This document shows positions 33,801-47,300 of a DNA stretch of 64,000 bases, in pieces. The number at the start of each line of letters is the position of its first letter. Within the stretch, counting starts at the first letter, position 1. Origin of the DNA: Nageia nagi (Eukaryota > Pinophyta); assembly GCA_050084985.1 (NCBI GenBank), contig JBITNC010000001.1:92132001-92196000 (forward strand), written 5' to 3'. A model generated the notes under the pieces. It did not search any database. It was not told where the DNA came from and worked only from the letters and a program-made list of their open reading frames with translations. Both the position numbers and the translations under genes were made by a program.

Positions 33801-34061
33801 AAAAATATAAGCATTTTTTATATCTTTACCACCATTGGGCTTTGAGCATATAGGTTTGCTATCTTTATCTTTATTATATAATTTATGTGTGATTACTTTG
33901 CATTAATTAACAAGACCATAAAAAAAATCATAGGCTTGGTATTTATTTGCTCACTTTATTTGGCATATTTCACTCTTGCTATATCTTTTAAATATGATAT
34001 TCTATTCTTTTATACCTTGGTTTTATAGGCTTATTGGCAATAGAAGGTTTGATAAAGAACC
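30801..34061. other. AT-rich tract without recognisable genes
   Basis: No domain on either strand. 31133-31190 and 32600-32900 contain several ATTGG/CCAAT and GATCGATC phrases, including the near-palindrome GATTGGTCAATCGATC followed by AACCAATC. The tract precedes a Gypsy gag and may be its long LTR or leader, but I found no TG...CA repeat pair to prove it. Confidence 0.35.
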
Positions 34062-36560
34062 ACATGTAAACATGGAAGTAGAAACAAGATCACAAGCTAG
34101 AGAGATATAAGAAATTCAAAATCAAGAACTCAACCAAGAACCTAGCACACCACTATATCATCATTCATAATATATATCTTCTCATCATGAGTCTTATCCT
34201 CATCCATCATTTGCTCTTGAAATAAAAAATAACCCTTTTTTGTAAATATTCCTCAAGAATCTTAAGAGCAATTTATCAATGATCCCATAGTACAAAATCA
34301 TTTGGAATCATTTTTGAATAATTTCAACTTAATTTAATTCAACAATAAAAAGCATGCCACCATCATCACAAGTGCAAAATATGATTCATCATTTTGATTT
34401 GGCATGTTATTATCCTCAACCATATATTGTGCTAAGAATTTTAGTTGATCTTAAATATCATGAACTTGAGGAGTCACCTAGTACCATCTTGCTAAATATG
34501 AGTAAGTGGAAATAACATAAAAAATTTTAAGGTATAATTGATGATATTCTACTAGTATCATATTTCTCACCATCATCACTTGTTTCAATAAGTCAATTTC
34601 AATCTCAACCAATGCAACAAATGGTGTCAAATCACCCCTAATCACAACAATGCCTCAACAAAATACTTTTCAATAAATATCATAAGAATAAAAATATATC
34701 AATGTTAATCTAGGATCTATGTCATAACATCAAAACCAACAACTTATATCTTCTTGTGTACCAAATCCACTTGTTGTGCAACCTAATACTTTGATCACAC
34801 CAAATCTTAAATTATTTCACAATGTATAAAGGTACACTGTAATCTCAAGATTTTGAGGATTCCAAATCAAAATGTTGTGTATAATGTTGGACAACCTAAC
34901 ATTTCCTATCAAAAAAAACAAAATCAAATAATCAAATTTCAACAAATGAATCCTTAAAACATCCAAAATCAAGCTTCATCTTCATATCAAAATATCAATA
35001 TAAATCAAAACAAAATTAAGCCTCAACATTTTAAAAAGCCCTATCTTATCATCTTGGGAAAAAAATAATCCTATAAATAAATATTGAATCAAATTATTAA
35101 ACAACCATCATACCAAAATCAAATTCAAGGATTTATCAATCAAATGGATCATTACTAAAATTAGCCTTATATCGTATAAAGTTATTTTTTCCCAATCAAC
35201 CTTGGTATCAACCAATGCGGCAAAACACACAACAAGGCTATCATCCAAATTATAAAGGATAAATATATTTTAGATAAAATAAATAAAGCATGTAAAATTA
35301 ATAACCTCCAACAAGTAATGATGACATTTTATATAGGTTTCAAGAAAAATAAATTAAAATCAATAATCAAAGCAAGAGCAAGCTATAATATCATTTAGTT
35401 GTTAATTAACCTATCAACACCATGGTTCCAACCAATACATTTCCTTACAAAATTGAGATTCCAAATATAGAGAAATATAAAGGAAAAGAGAATCCAAGGG
35501 AACATTGCAACAATTTGAATACTCTTACTATATCATATCAAATGATGATTGTATCATTCTTAGAACTTTTCCTATGAAACTTGGAGGCCAATTTTTGGAT
35601 GAGTACAACAACTTTCCCCAACATAGAATTTTATTTTTTTGAATAATTGGCCAATATATTTTTAGTATATTTTTTTATAAACATTAGAAAGAGATCATAT
35701 ATCATAATTTGAATATAATATCATAATTTGAGGATGAATCAATTGATGATTATGTGTCAAGATGGAGAGAAACTATTATCAATTTGATATATTCCTTGTC
35801 ACAAAAAGAGTTGATCAAATTATTTAGCAAAAGTTGTAAAAAGTGTATAAATTATATCTTATAAATACAAAATAAATATTTTGAGGAATAATTAGCATAA
35901 TAAAATAGCATTGATTAGGTTAATATTTAATTAGGTGACATCAAATTATGCAAGAAAAATAACAAAAGTGATCAAAAGTATAACAATAGAGATAATGACA
36001 ATAATTAAACTTATTAAAAATCATACAAAAGTCAAGTATCATATGATTTTAATCAAGCATAGCTAATTATTTAAATACAACAATAAAGAGATTCACAACA
36101 ACCAACACACAATCAATAATAAGATAATAAGACTAAATCAATGATCAAGCACCTTTACCACAAAGACAAAGATGAAATTTTACTCCCTTGGTGGAATCAT
36201 TATCGAATATCTTACAAAAGATACTTTAAGCACCTCTCTTAACATTTATTTAAATTAAAGAAAATCTAATGACATAAAAAATATCATGGTACAAATAAAA
36301 TGAATTCTATGAGTATCATAGGTAAAAAGGACACAACACTAATGGGTGCATGTAATTGAAGAATTAAATCCAAGATCTTATTGGCAATGGGTAAATATCA
36401 ATGGGAAACCCAATCACACCACCTAATAAATGCTTGGAAGTATTTAACAATCCTTTTCCTAATCATAATGTAAATAAAGTAGATTCCTATACATTTTTTG
36501 ATAAAGTATATCATGAGAAAGGGCCATCATCTTCTTTTCACAATGTTGTGGGGTGTATCT
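34062..36560 (+). pseudogene. Ty3/Gypsy gag remnant (element E)
   Basis: Begins MEVETRSQAREI, a common gag start in plant Gypsy elements. A Gln/Ser/Asn-rich region follows, then the capsid core at 35424-35860: FPYKIEIPNIEKYKGKENPR, LRTFPMKLGGQFLDEYNNF and FEDESIDDYVSRWRETI (family: IPxFxKYxGKGNPxxHL...LFPxSLxGxAxxWF...DESxxDYxxRWR). About 36400-36550 reads NNPFPNHNVNKVDSYTFFDK, resembling the gag-protease spacer. Frequent shifts and stops. No protease or RT is recognisable after the LINE that follows. Confidence 0.75.
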
Positions 36561-37329
36561 ATGTGGAATCTAGATGAGCAACAAGCAAGAAGGTGTGTGT
36601 CTATTCCATCACCTTTATCATATGATCCAATAAATAAAATATAATCCTTTGAATTTCATAATCATATTTTGGTTGAATCAAAATATTGATAACCAACATA
36701 AGTGTTATCATACATCTTGACATTTGAACACTATCACTTGAATATATTTCATCAAACTTGAAGCATAATCATATTGAAATCATGGGACTCAATTCTAGAT
36801 CCTCCTACTCTTTTCTAGTTATCCACTAGTGGAAACTTTAGGGTAGGATAAAATCACTCATCTCCTATACTTATCATAAGCTACCTTTGTCATCACTAAT
36901 CATTTCTTATATCAACATGTTGCATACATCTTTTTGATATTATTATTATCATTTTACTTATCATTGTATATATTATTTTGAACACTACAACATGTTATCT
37001 TTTTTTTTATAAGTAAAAATAAAAATATATTATTTACAAAAGTATTATAGTAGAAAACATAGCAAAATTAAAAAAATCCACCATTTATGCCAATCCCACA
37101 CAATATGGTTTCTCATTATTTCACTTGTCAACACCACTTGGAGTGAGAAAACCTATCAATATGTATAATAATAATGAATTGATGCATGCATATGATAATT
37201 TAAATGGCTATTGGGATGATTACTCTCTAGTAAGGAAGAATCAATCTATAAGGTTGATTAGAATATTTTCTTCTTTCTTGACTAGATTAGTTGAATAGAA
37301 CAAAATTACATAGCCTTCCTAGGTGTTTC

Positions 37330-40300
37330 AAATATGTTGGGTAGACTCTGGAATAGAAACTCATGGTTTTATCAAGTATTGATATTAACTAAAGATTTAT
37401 ATAGCTTGAGGTACAAAGCATTGGTAAGATATTATGTCCTTGGCATGCTGGAGATCTCATGGTGAGAGGGGAACTCAAGCATTTACTTTTTTGTTGTTGA
37501 TCTTCCATTTCTATGTGATTATGACATAAAGGGTAGGTGATATTGATTAACCATCCATGCTTATGAAGTTTTCCCCTAAATACAAATTTATTATGCATAG
37601 CCAACCATAGATAGAATTTGATTTTGGCCAAGTTAGTGATTTCCACAATTATTTCTAGGTTTGAAGAGGTAAGTGTTCATGTTGATTTTTTTGAATGGCC
37701 TTATACATAGAAGAAATTGAGAACTTTTTAGATCCCATCAATATCCATTTGATTTTATAATCTCTAACATCAAGTGGGAGTTGATACTTATGGAGGATTC
37801 CTTCAAGAAGGAGGATATATTGATAGAGGTGAGGGGGGACTTATGATATATATTTCTAAATTTTTGTGAGTATACCATTGGTTTTGTACCATAGCTAATA
37901 GATTTTTACTTTATAACCCCATTGGTTAGTTAAAAATTATATGATACCTTGTACTTATTTGTTGCTAGAGAGAGGGGTTGTATGTAACCATATATCCTCC
38001 TACAAATTTTCTTATTTACTATCAACAACTTCCCATATAAGGAAGGGAAGAATGAATCTTCTTAATTTGCAAATTTCATTCCAAGTTGTTGACCTTATAA
38101 GGCTATCTAATATTGTGAAGATGTGATAAGGTTACAATAAATCTAAGTACTTGGACCTAAATACTTTGCTCCATTGGAAAGAGTGCTCAAAATAGATATG
38201 CCAAATCAATTTGTAGATCATAACAATTTTCATGTGTCACAAATTTTTGATACCAATCACCTGATTTCTTATTAGAGAAAACTTTCTTCCATTTCACCAA
38301 ATGGATCTTTTTTTCTTATTTTGTCCCTTGTTAGAGGAAATATCTCATTAATTTTTTAAAACTTGTTATTATCTTATCTAGGATCCACCCATCCAAAAAG
38401 TAGGGATGGCACTTAAAATGACCTTGATTTTGATCAATCTTCTAGTATATGATAACCATTTTGCTTTTCATGATCCAAATTGTATTTTAAGTTTTCCTAT
38501 AATGTGTTCCCATAAATCATTGAGGCTTCCACCTTGAGCTAGAGGCATGCCCAAATAGTTTTTAGGGAGAGAACTAATGTTTATTCCTCTCATTTTGGAG
38601 AAAATCTCTAGCTGAGGGTTATTGATATTGATTCCAAAAATATTCAATTTGGATTGGTTTATGCTTGGTTAGATGTAGTTTCATATATGCACAATAGGCT
38701 TTTCAATTTATGGATTTTAGGGATAGATGGGAATGAAACCAAAAGGGTGTAATAAATAAATTTAGAGTAAGTTTTGGGCTTGGATATGTCATTGATGATA
38801 AGGCCTTATATGGAACCCTTGGTTTACAAATGGGAGAGAGCTTGACTAAGGGCATAAACTATGATGATAAATAGATAGGGAGATAAGGGGTCACCCTATC
38901 TAAGGACATGGGAACTTTTAAATTTATTTTTAGGGAATACATTTATCAAAATTTAAAATTAAGGATTTTCATAGAGAGAGGATAACCACTTTACCCAACT
39001 TTGATGAAAACCTAGTTTTCTTAGCAATTGCTCCAAAAAACCCTAATTGATACGATTAAAATATTTCTTCCTATAAAGTTTAAGCAAAAGACTTTTTTGT
39101 CAGTGATGTTGAAGAGAGTGGATAAATTCTTGAATTGTAGTAACTCCATATAGGATTTGATACCCTTTAACAAAAGCCTTTTTCTCTTTAGTGATTATTT
39201 CTAGGAGCACTTGTTTGATTCTATTCTCTACCACTTTGGATATGATTTTATAGATGGCATTACAGAGTGAGATTGGTCAAAATTAATCAATAGTTTTTGC
39301 ATTTTAAAATTTTGGTATAAGGACTAAGAAAGTATGGTTTAGCCAACTTAGCATCTTGTTGGAAGAAAATGACTCTCTTACCACTCCAATAATCTATTCT
39401 TTAAGTAAGTTCCAAAAGTGCTAAAATAAACCAAAGGAAATCCATCTGGACCTGATGCTCTATAAGATTTCATTTGAAAGAGAGCAATTTCAACATCCTC
39501 ATTGCAAATAGGGGTCATTAGAGACCTATTTTGCATTAGAGTAACTAGCTTGAAGTGAACTATAAGAATTGTTGTTGGCCTTCCCATCAGTCCTCCTCTT
39601 CTTTTGTGAGCAGGGAGTAGAAAGTTATGATATGTTGATCTATATTTGCTAGATTAAAGAGAGTTTGGCCATGGGGTATGTCCAAGGAGGAAATCCAATT
39701 TTGTTCCCATGAGACATAGTGGATGAATGAAAATATTTAGTGTTTTTATCCCCTTATTATAACCAATGGATGCAGACTTTATATTTCTAGAAAATTTCTT
39801 CTTTTAGATAGATATCATCAAGCTACTTGAGAGTCTGCCTTTCCTAATCTAAGAGATTATGGTCTTGAGTTTATTAGAGTTGTTCTTAAATCTAAAATAG
39901 TTTTTGTTCAAGGTTGTATTTTCCTCAAAAAAGCTACCAAAGGAAGTTTTGTTCCATGCCTAGAGTTTTTGTTTGAGGTAAAACATTTTGTGGGAAATTT
40001 GCATATATTGGTACCATAAACACCATCTTCTTCTCACCACAAATTTTCAATGAGACTATAAAAACCTTCTTGCTATAGCCATATCTATTCAATCCTAAAA
40101 GGGAATTTATCAGTTTGATCTTAGAACTCAAGTAGTAGCTATATAGGCCAGTGATTAGATCCTCCATATGGGAGGATCTCTTATTATGGAAATATTCCTC
40201 TTTCCAAAAAATATTTTGAGAGGAGAAACCTATATAATCTTTCCATCATAAGACCATGTTTTGATCTCTTATTTATCCAAGTTTATTAGCCTTTTGAGCA

Positions 40301-40827
40301 AAATATTCTCTTAATTGTAGATCATCTATAAATGCATTAAAAGGATCAGAAAATTGATTCAATTTTTGAATGGCTCCTTCCTTTTCATCTATATGTATTA
40401 TAACATTAAAATAACCATAAAAAGTACTAGGAATATCAACATGGAGACTTGAACACTAGATGAATTTATTCTATATGGTTTGATGATGTTCAACATGGAT
40501 ATAAACATTAATAAGATAGAAGAGATAACTGATGTGGAGAGACTTGGATTGGATGACCATCCATAATTGCTCCTTTTGGATAATAGTGCAAATTGCTTGG
40601 GAATTATCTTAGAGTATGAGTAAAAATCCTAATCTCCCATTAGATTCACACAACTCCATGGAACTCCTAGCCCAAATTTTCTTCTTAATACTTTCTACCT
40701 ACAAGGTAAATAATTTAGATTCTTAAATACATAAAATTGTTGGTTTTTCATTTTTGAAAAAGGCTCTAACTTTCTTAATTTTATTTAGGGATTGAAACCC
40801 CTAGATATTCCAAGAATGTATCTTCAT
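37330..40827 (-). pseudogene. LINE ORF2: endonuclease, reverse transcriptase, zf-RVT
   Basis: ATG at 40827 opens MKIHSWNI-stop-GFNPLNKIKK, the AP-endonuclease start. The catalytic GDFN block appears as YGYFNVII about 40400 (Asp lost) and the final S-D-H as S-N-H about 40150. RT starts with SYRASGPDGFP (39430-39480) and LCNAIYKIISKVVENRIKQV (about 39240). The C-terminal zinc-binding domain at 37389-37646 has AKIKFYLWLAMHNKFVFRGK and a Y-P-L-C-H-N-H remnant of C-P-L-C. The protein nicks the target and copies its own RNA. Dead by many stops. Confidence 0.85.
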
Positions 40828-41199
40828 GGGAAATTATTTGTATCTTGTAGGGTACCAAAGGGTATCCAATTGGGAATGTGAGCCATCTCCAATGCTATCC
40901 ATTATTTGTTGTTGACAAAGTTCTTGGTTACAGGGTTTGCCTCTTTTCTTGTCATGGCTTCCCAAGATTGATTTGAGAAGATTTAGGGATTATTTCAAGG
41001 CTAGTTTGAGGCATGTAGATTCTAAGTTATTCTTGGTGGGAGCTATTTATTATTCTCCTAGATGAGGGATAAGATTTTCTTTTTCTTCTTGTGTGTTCAT
41101 GTTGAGTTCCATGTTTTGTATTTATGGGTTTTGCTTCTAAGTTATCATTATTTGTAGAAGATACTTGCATTAGATCCACCAATTGAGTTTTAGATGGTT

Positions 41200-42219
41200 C
41201 CTAGGTTTGAGTGGGGATTAATGGGTGCAAGTTAGCTTGGTGGTGGTTAAATAGAAGGTGATGGGTCAATATGTTTAGTGTTATATTGGAGAGCTTGAAA
41301 ATAGTTTTGTACATAATTATTCATGGTGTTATTAGCTGGTGGGTAGGTGTACTGATGTTTCTTTGTATCTTGGGCTAAAGTAGGTTGGGGTTATAATGTA
41401 TTCTCAACTAGAGGGGAGGTTGGACAATTTCAAGCTAATTGACCATATTCATGACAAATCTTGCATCTAAAAGGGAGATTTTCATAATCAAGTTATTGTA
41501 TCTATACAAATTTATTCCCTTGAATGGTAATATTTTTGAGTAGGGGGTTTTCCAAGTTGAGTTGAATATAGATTCTTGAATAAAAATATTTTAGTAGCCT
41601 CTAGTCATGTTTGAAATGCTCATAAAAGTGCTTAGGGAGTTACCCACAACTTCAAAAACTAATTCATGTCAAATTTCCAAAAAAAGATTATAAAGTTTAA
41701 CCTAGATAGGGGTAGAGGAGGGATGTTCAATTGTTGGTTTGAAATTTAGGCACAAAGGTTTCATGAATAAACTAGCCTTTCCCATGAATTAGGTACCTCC
41801 TTGAAAGACTAAGTCCCTATCTTCTTTGTTATCAACATAAGCTAGGAAATAGCCATGAGAATAAACACTAAGGATACATGACCAATATTGCTCCAATTTT
41901 TATCTTTCCAAGCTTGTATGGCATGGAGCTAAGAGCAAAATCCCAAAAATTGGCATATCAAGCCTTTGGATTCTAATTCAATGATACCTACATTAACATC
42001 TTCATCATTAATTAGGACTATTAGAGAGAACTTTAAGGAAAGAAGATACCTGAATTCATTATTTTTATGGTCAAAGGAAGGGGTACAAAAGGTGCATCTT
42101 TGTACAATAGGATCTTTGAAGCAATTTGGAATAGTATGGTGCTAATGAAGCACATCCCTACATGATGTTTTAGGAGGGGAGGTTTTCCCCCTATAGGGAT
42201 GGAAGCCATGTTCAAACAT
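41200..42219 (-). pseudogene. LINE ORF1 (RNA-binding, zinc knuckle)
   Basis: Starts MFEHGFHPYRGKTSPPKTSC at 42219. Near 41425-41470 the frame reads YENLPFRCKICHEYGQLA, stop, NCPT. This is the CCHC-type knuckle that ends the DUF4283-like ORF1 domain in plant LINEs, with G-H changed to G-Q. A Pro/Ser/Thr-rich tail follows. Several stops. Confidence 0.7.
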
Positions 42220-42321
42220 AGTAATTTTATGTTGTAAAATTAGTTACAAAGCAATTCAAATTCAATAGCAAACATATTCAACAAAATTAAATTATCACTT
42301 CCAACACTACATCATGTTATC

Positions 42322-45300
42322 ATTGTATATATAACTTATCTTTATCAATAAAATCAAAATATAAAAAATATAACAAAATATCAAAATCATGCTCATCGTA
42401 TATCTTTAAGTATCATCATTATAATTTGACACTTTCATCAAGTGTGTGTTACATCTTATCATCAAAGTTAAAACATAATAAGTACATATTGTGAGGTCAA
42501 TTTAACTCATTATCATTATCACTATCTATAGGCCTCATTTGCTCATGAGGATACAATTAATTGGGTCACAATCAATATATCAAGTTACCTTAAAATGAAC
42601 CATTTTTATATGATCATGGATTGTTGACTATCATGGTTGCTAAGGGAAATATAGTCTTATGGAACAAGTGGTAATCATTTTGATATGGATAAATCTCTTT
42701 ACTCATACTTCCTCATTATCTTTATCATGAGAAATTATCATATCATATTTGTTTTATCATGATCAAATATCAAGTCAAATTTAGTTCCATTATATAATAT
42801 TTATGAAAAGACATATTTTTGAGTTCTTACACAGTCATATAGTTTAAAATTTAGTGATTACCCCTACTAATATTCAACCTAGTATTGGAATATTATTAAA
42901 GAGTATAAACATTCTCCAAATGAATTAGAGAAGGTTTTTGGTTCTTTATATTTCCTTGCTTAAGGATATGATAAGGTCAGTCCTAGTTCACCACTTTCTC
43001 CTTATTTTGTAGATATAATTGGTGCTCTTCTTGTAACTATAGATAGGAATTCATATGATTTCTAGCCCTCATTTTAGAACATCTATACATGATAATTTGA
43101 ATGGAATTTTGAGGTATTCTACTAAAACATTTACTAATATTATTATTTATATTATCACTATTATAATGGGAAAATTGAGTCAAACAATGAAAATACATAT
43201 TGTGTCTTCATATTATAAAGAGAAACAAGGTGATTTGTAAGAATTTCTATGTAGGGTATTGTACATAATTATACAAAAATAATACATGTATCTAGAAACA
43301 TATATACAAAATTTTGAAGAATATTAAGTTTATATGATAACTATAGGCATGGTAGGGGATATCTAACATGTTTTGGATGAAAATATTTTTTAATTCTTAG
43401 TTCAAATGAATAATTCAAGTCTAAATTTAGATAGTTTATTAAATATCCATCAATATTAGTTCACTAAGTAAAGATAATTTATAACCTTTTTCCTTATTCA
43501 AATAACTTCATGTGAATAAATAAATTACAACTCAATCAATAATCAATAGTCTATATAATTAACATGAAAGATAACTAATCATGGGACATTTTGTCTAATT
43601 TCAAACTAAAAATATAGAAGGTAACTATCCATTATCAAGTAATACACATATCATTATAAAATGAAATACTGATTTGTCTTTTTTAACATCACATCTAAAT
43701 AATTATTATCTTTGTTACATAATGTTCAAGAGTATAGCATAAGTGTCATCTCTTCAATGTATTTGATCCCTCTTAGAGGTAATGTGAGAACCATATACCA
43801 ACTAATCTAATCAAAAGCCCAATTGTGTTATCTCTAATTGAAAGGTGAAAAATGATATCATAGGTCAATATACTATTAAGTAATGAACTAATATGTTAAT
43901 TCTTAAGTGATAGATTTAGTGTATTACTTGATAATATATTGATCCATGACATATTTTCTCCCATTTCATTTAGAGATAACATAGATTTTCTTAATAATAT
44001 ATTGATATACTTGAAAGCACAAATTTCATTTTTTTAAGGAGATAATATATTTAAAATACCTAGTTGGTCCTAGCCAAGCATTTTCCATGATGAATTATGG
44101 AAGATTTCCCTATATTTGACCATATCAAAGATAAGGTAAAATTTATCTTTTATGCAACATTCGTATAATTACATATCACATTTTACTTATTGCCAAAATC
44201 ATTTAAATGAAATAGAAGAGATTCATGATTACTAATATTGGTAGACAAGGGTTCATCCTTAAATATAAAATAAAACCCATATTTTATATTGTCAAGGGAT
44301 ATTATACCTCTAAGAAGAGAATATTGATAAAAATGTAACTAATGATAACATAGCTAGAATGGAACACTTGGGCTTGAGTCCAAACCATGCCCTAATTATT
44401 AATGTTTAATATGTTTGTAGCCATTAGATCTAATGAAAGAGGTCTATAAATACTTCAAATCCATGAATGATTATTATCATATTAAATCTACAAGGTAATA
44501 CTATATATGTATGGTTGACCTTCTTGGCCATGTTGGGTATCTATATGAAGCAAACAACTTTATAAATAACATGGCAATAAAATCTAATATTGTAGTGTGG
44601 AATTATTTGTTGGTGCTTATAGAATTCATAATAATTCAAAGTCAACAACATTTGTAGCAAAACATCTTTTAGATTTAGATTTCTAAAATTATGTACCTTA
44701 TATTTTCTCAAACATTTATGATGTCTTATAAGTGGAATCAAATCGATAACATCCAAAAAAATATGAAAGAAAGATGAATCCAAAAAATATGTAGATGCAA
44801 TTGGATTGTGGTTAGTAAAAATGTTCATAATTTTTTTGTGGGAGGTAGATCACATCCAAAAATGCAAGAAATTTATAGAGATTTAGATATATTATCTCCT
44901 ATGATGAAAATTATCACACAAGACATGGATAATGATATAAATTCTACTACATATTTCTAATGCTATAAAATAAATGTATAATTAATAAGCAAAGAATGTA
45001 GTTAATTTATAAACCTTATTTAGTTAGGAGATGTAATGTAGAGTAAAAATGCTTAATTTTCTCATTTGTTGATACTTGTAATTAATAAAAATAATTTAAG
45101 TATGAATTTCTCATTTAATTTTTATCAAGAATTCATTATTATAAACCTCATTAAGCTAGGAGGTTGAGAGATAATGTAGAGTGAAACTACTTATTAATAT
45201 TTAATGCTCATGTATTGATACTTGTAATTAATACAATATAATGCAAAGATGATTTTCATAATTTATTTATTTTTGTGAAATCCATTGCTATTGTTGGTGT

Positions 45301-45879
45301 TTATACAGCATATAATTTTTTTACACATTGTTTAGAGTGGTGAAAAAAGTATCAACTCTTATTTTATTTAGTTTCCCTTAGATGTACTTTTTTTAGGACT
45401 TCAATGAAATTTGAATGTATAAAAGAGCTAAATTCATAGAATACTAAAATTGAAAAGGATACATGTTAGTTTTTATGTATAGCATTGATACAATTAACAT
45501 TATTTTAAAGATATTATACATACTAGAAAATGCATCTTGTGGGCCTAGATTCATCTTCATGAGGAGGCTCTAGAGGTTTTTGAGGGAATGAGATTGGATG
45601 AGAAATATGTACTTTACTAGAATGCTATGGTTGTGAGGAGGGATGGGTCTTCTTCCACCAAATGTAATGAAATGGGAGTTGTGTTCTACCCAATGAATTC
45701 ATCTTTTATAGTATTCTACTTATGGTTGTATGTGCAAATTTTGTAGTTTTATAATGAGGCATGAACATGCATAGAAAAATAATTATATGTGGGTTAGTTT
45801 TATATGCAATTATAATAATAATTGTGATAGAAATATATGCAAAATATGGAAGCATTAAGATGTTAAGGGTTTTGTTTAA
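42322..45879. other. AT-rich tract without recognisable genes
   Basis: No domain on either strand; the longest frame is 95 codons with no family match. It may include the rest of Gypsy E, but protease and RT motifs are not visible. Confidence 0.4.
45009..45240. repeat. Two-copy tandem duplication, about 130 bp
   Basis: TTATAAACCT(T/C)ATT starts both copies (45009 and 45139), and both end TTGATACTTGTAATTAATA. A shared GTAATGTAGAGT-like block lies between. Confidence 0.7.
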
Positions 45880-47300
45880 CAAGATGTGTTATGAATAAAT
45901 AATTTTATAGAATGCAATGATTGTAAGGTATGTAAGGAATGGATGTAGCAAGGAATTCATAAAACTATTTGAATAAATGGAATATTTGGACATTAATCTA
46001 GATGATATTGCATTTATTATTGTATTTTTCAAATTCATGAAAAAAGAATTTGATATGGGTTTCTTTTGCATGAAATTATGATAACATCTTTGATAAACAT
46101 GTATACAAACTATGAGAGCATTAAGATAATAAGAGTTATGTTTGACAAGATGTGTTATGAATAAATAATGTTATGGAATAAAATGATTGTAGTGTATGTA
46201 AGGAATGGATGTAGTAAGGAATTCATCAAATTATTTGGACAAAAAAAAATGTGGATATTAATTGAGATGATGCAATTGTGATAATAGACCTTATAGACAT
46301 GTATGCAAAATATGGAAGTATTAATATGGTAAGGTTTGATTTGAAAAGATGCATTATGAAAAAGTAATTTCATGGATTGCAATGATTGTAGGGTATGTAA
46401 GGAATGGTTGTATAAATCAACTAGCCATCAAATTATTTGAACAAATGGAATATGTGGGGAGTAATATAGATGATGCAATTATGATAACAATTATGATAGA
46501 CATGTATGAAAAATGTAGGAGCATTAAGATGATAAGGGTCTTATTTGACAAGATGCATTATCAACAAATAATTTTGTGGAATCCAATGATTATAGGATAT
46601 GCAAGGAATGGTTGTAAAAAGGAATCCTTTAAACTATTTGAAGAAATATAATATGTAGGTATTCATATAGACAATGCTATATTTTATGTGTATTTTTAAA
46701 ATTCATGAAAAAATAGTTAGATATGGGTTGATTTCATATGTAATTATGATAATAACCATGCTAAAAATGTATGAAAAATGTGGGATCAATAAGATGAAAA
46801 GGGCTATGTTTGACAAGATGAACTATGAACAAACAATTTCATGGACTACAATGATTGCAAGGTATGGTTGTAGCAACAAAGCCACCAAACTATTTGAACA
46901 AATGAAATATGTGAGCATTAATCTAGATGATGTCATTATGATAATAGCCCTAATAGATATGTATGAAAAATATGGGATCATTAAGATAGAAAGGGATTTG
47001 TTTGATGAGATATATTATGAACAAATACTTTCCAAGACTACAATGATTACACAATATGCAATAAATGGTTTTAGCAAGGAATCCATCTAACTATTTGAAT
47101 AAATAGAATATGTAGGCATTAATATAGATGATTGAATTGTGATAATGACCTTGATATACATATATGAAAAATGTGGGAGCATTAAGATGATAAGGGTTTT
47201 GTTTGTTATGAAAAAATAATTTCATAGATTACAATTATTGTAGGGTATGCAAGGAAGGAATCAAACTATTTAAATAAATATAATAGGTGGGAATTAATTG
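45880..47300 (+). pseudogene. PPR-repeat pseudogene
   Basis: Six or more repeats of the phrase (Y-E-Q-T-I)-S-W-x-x-M-I-x-x-Y-x-R-N-G-C followed by A-x-K-L-F-E-Q-M and I-D-M-Y-E-K-C-x-S-I-K. Best frames: 46349-46651 (ISWIAMIVGYVRNGC) and 46674-47090 (FDKMNYEQTISWTTMIARYG). This is the PLS-type PPR pattern. Units recur at about 200 bp, with some at about 265 bp where an extra I-H-E-K-I-V-R-Y-G-L motif is present. No E or DYW end is visible downstream. Confidence 0.8.

Larger units (their letters stand above)
36981..42321 (-). mobile_element. L1-type LINE, full length, with 19-bp target duplication
   Basis: AACACTACAACATGTTATC at 36981-36999 and AACACTACATCATGTTATC at 42303-42321 differ at one base and flank the element. 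On the minus strand its 3' end is a poly(A) tail (T run at 37000-37009). Inside, in order, are ORF1 with a zinc knuckle, then ORF2 with endonuclease, RT and a zinc-binding C-terminus. It lies just downstream of the Gypsy gag tract. At about 5.3 kb it is near the usual full length for plant L1 elements. Confidence 0.9.

Noticed and set aside
36981-36999. AACACTACAAC as a CACTA transposon end
   Set aside because: The same 19-mer recurs at 42303 and the two flank the LINE, so it is a target duplication. The CACTACAAGAAA consensus is not continued.
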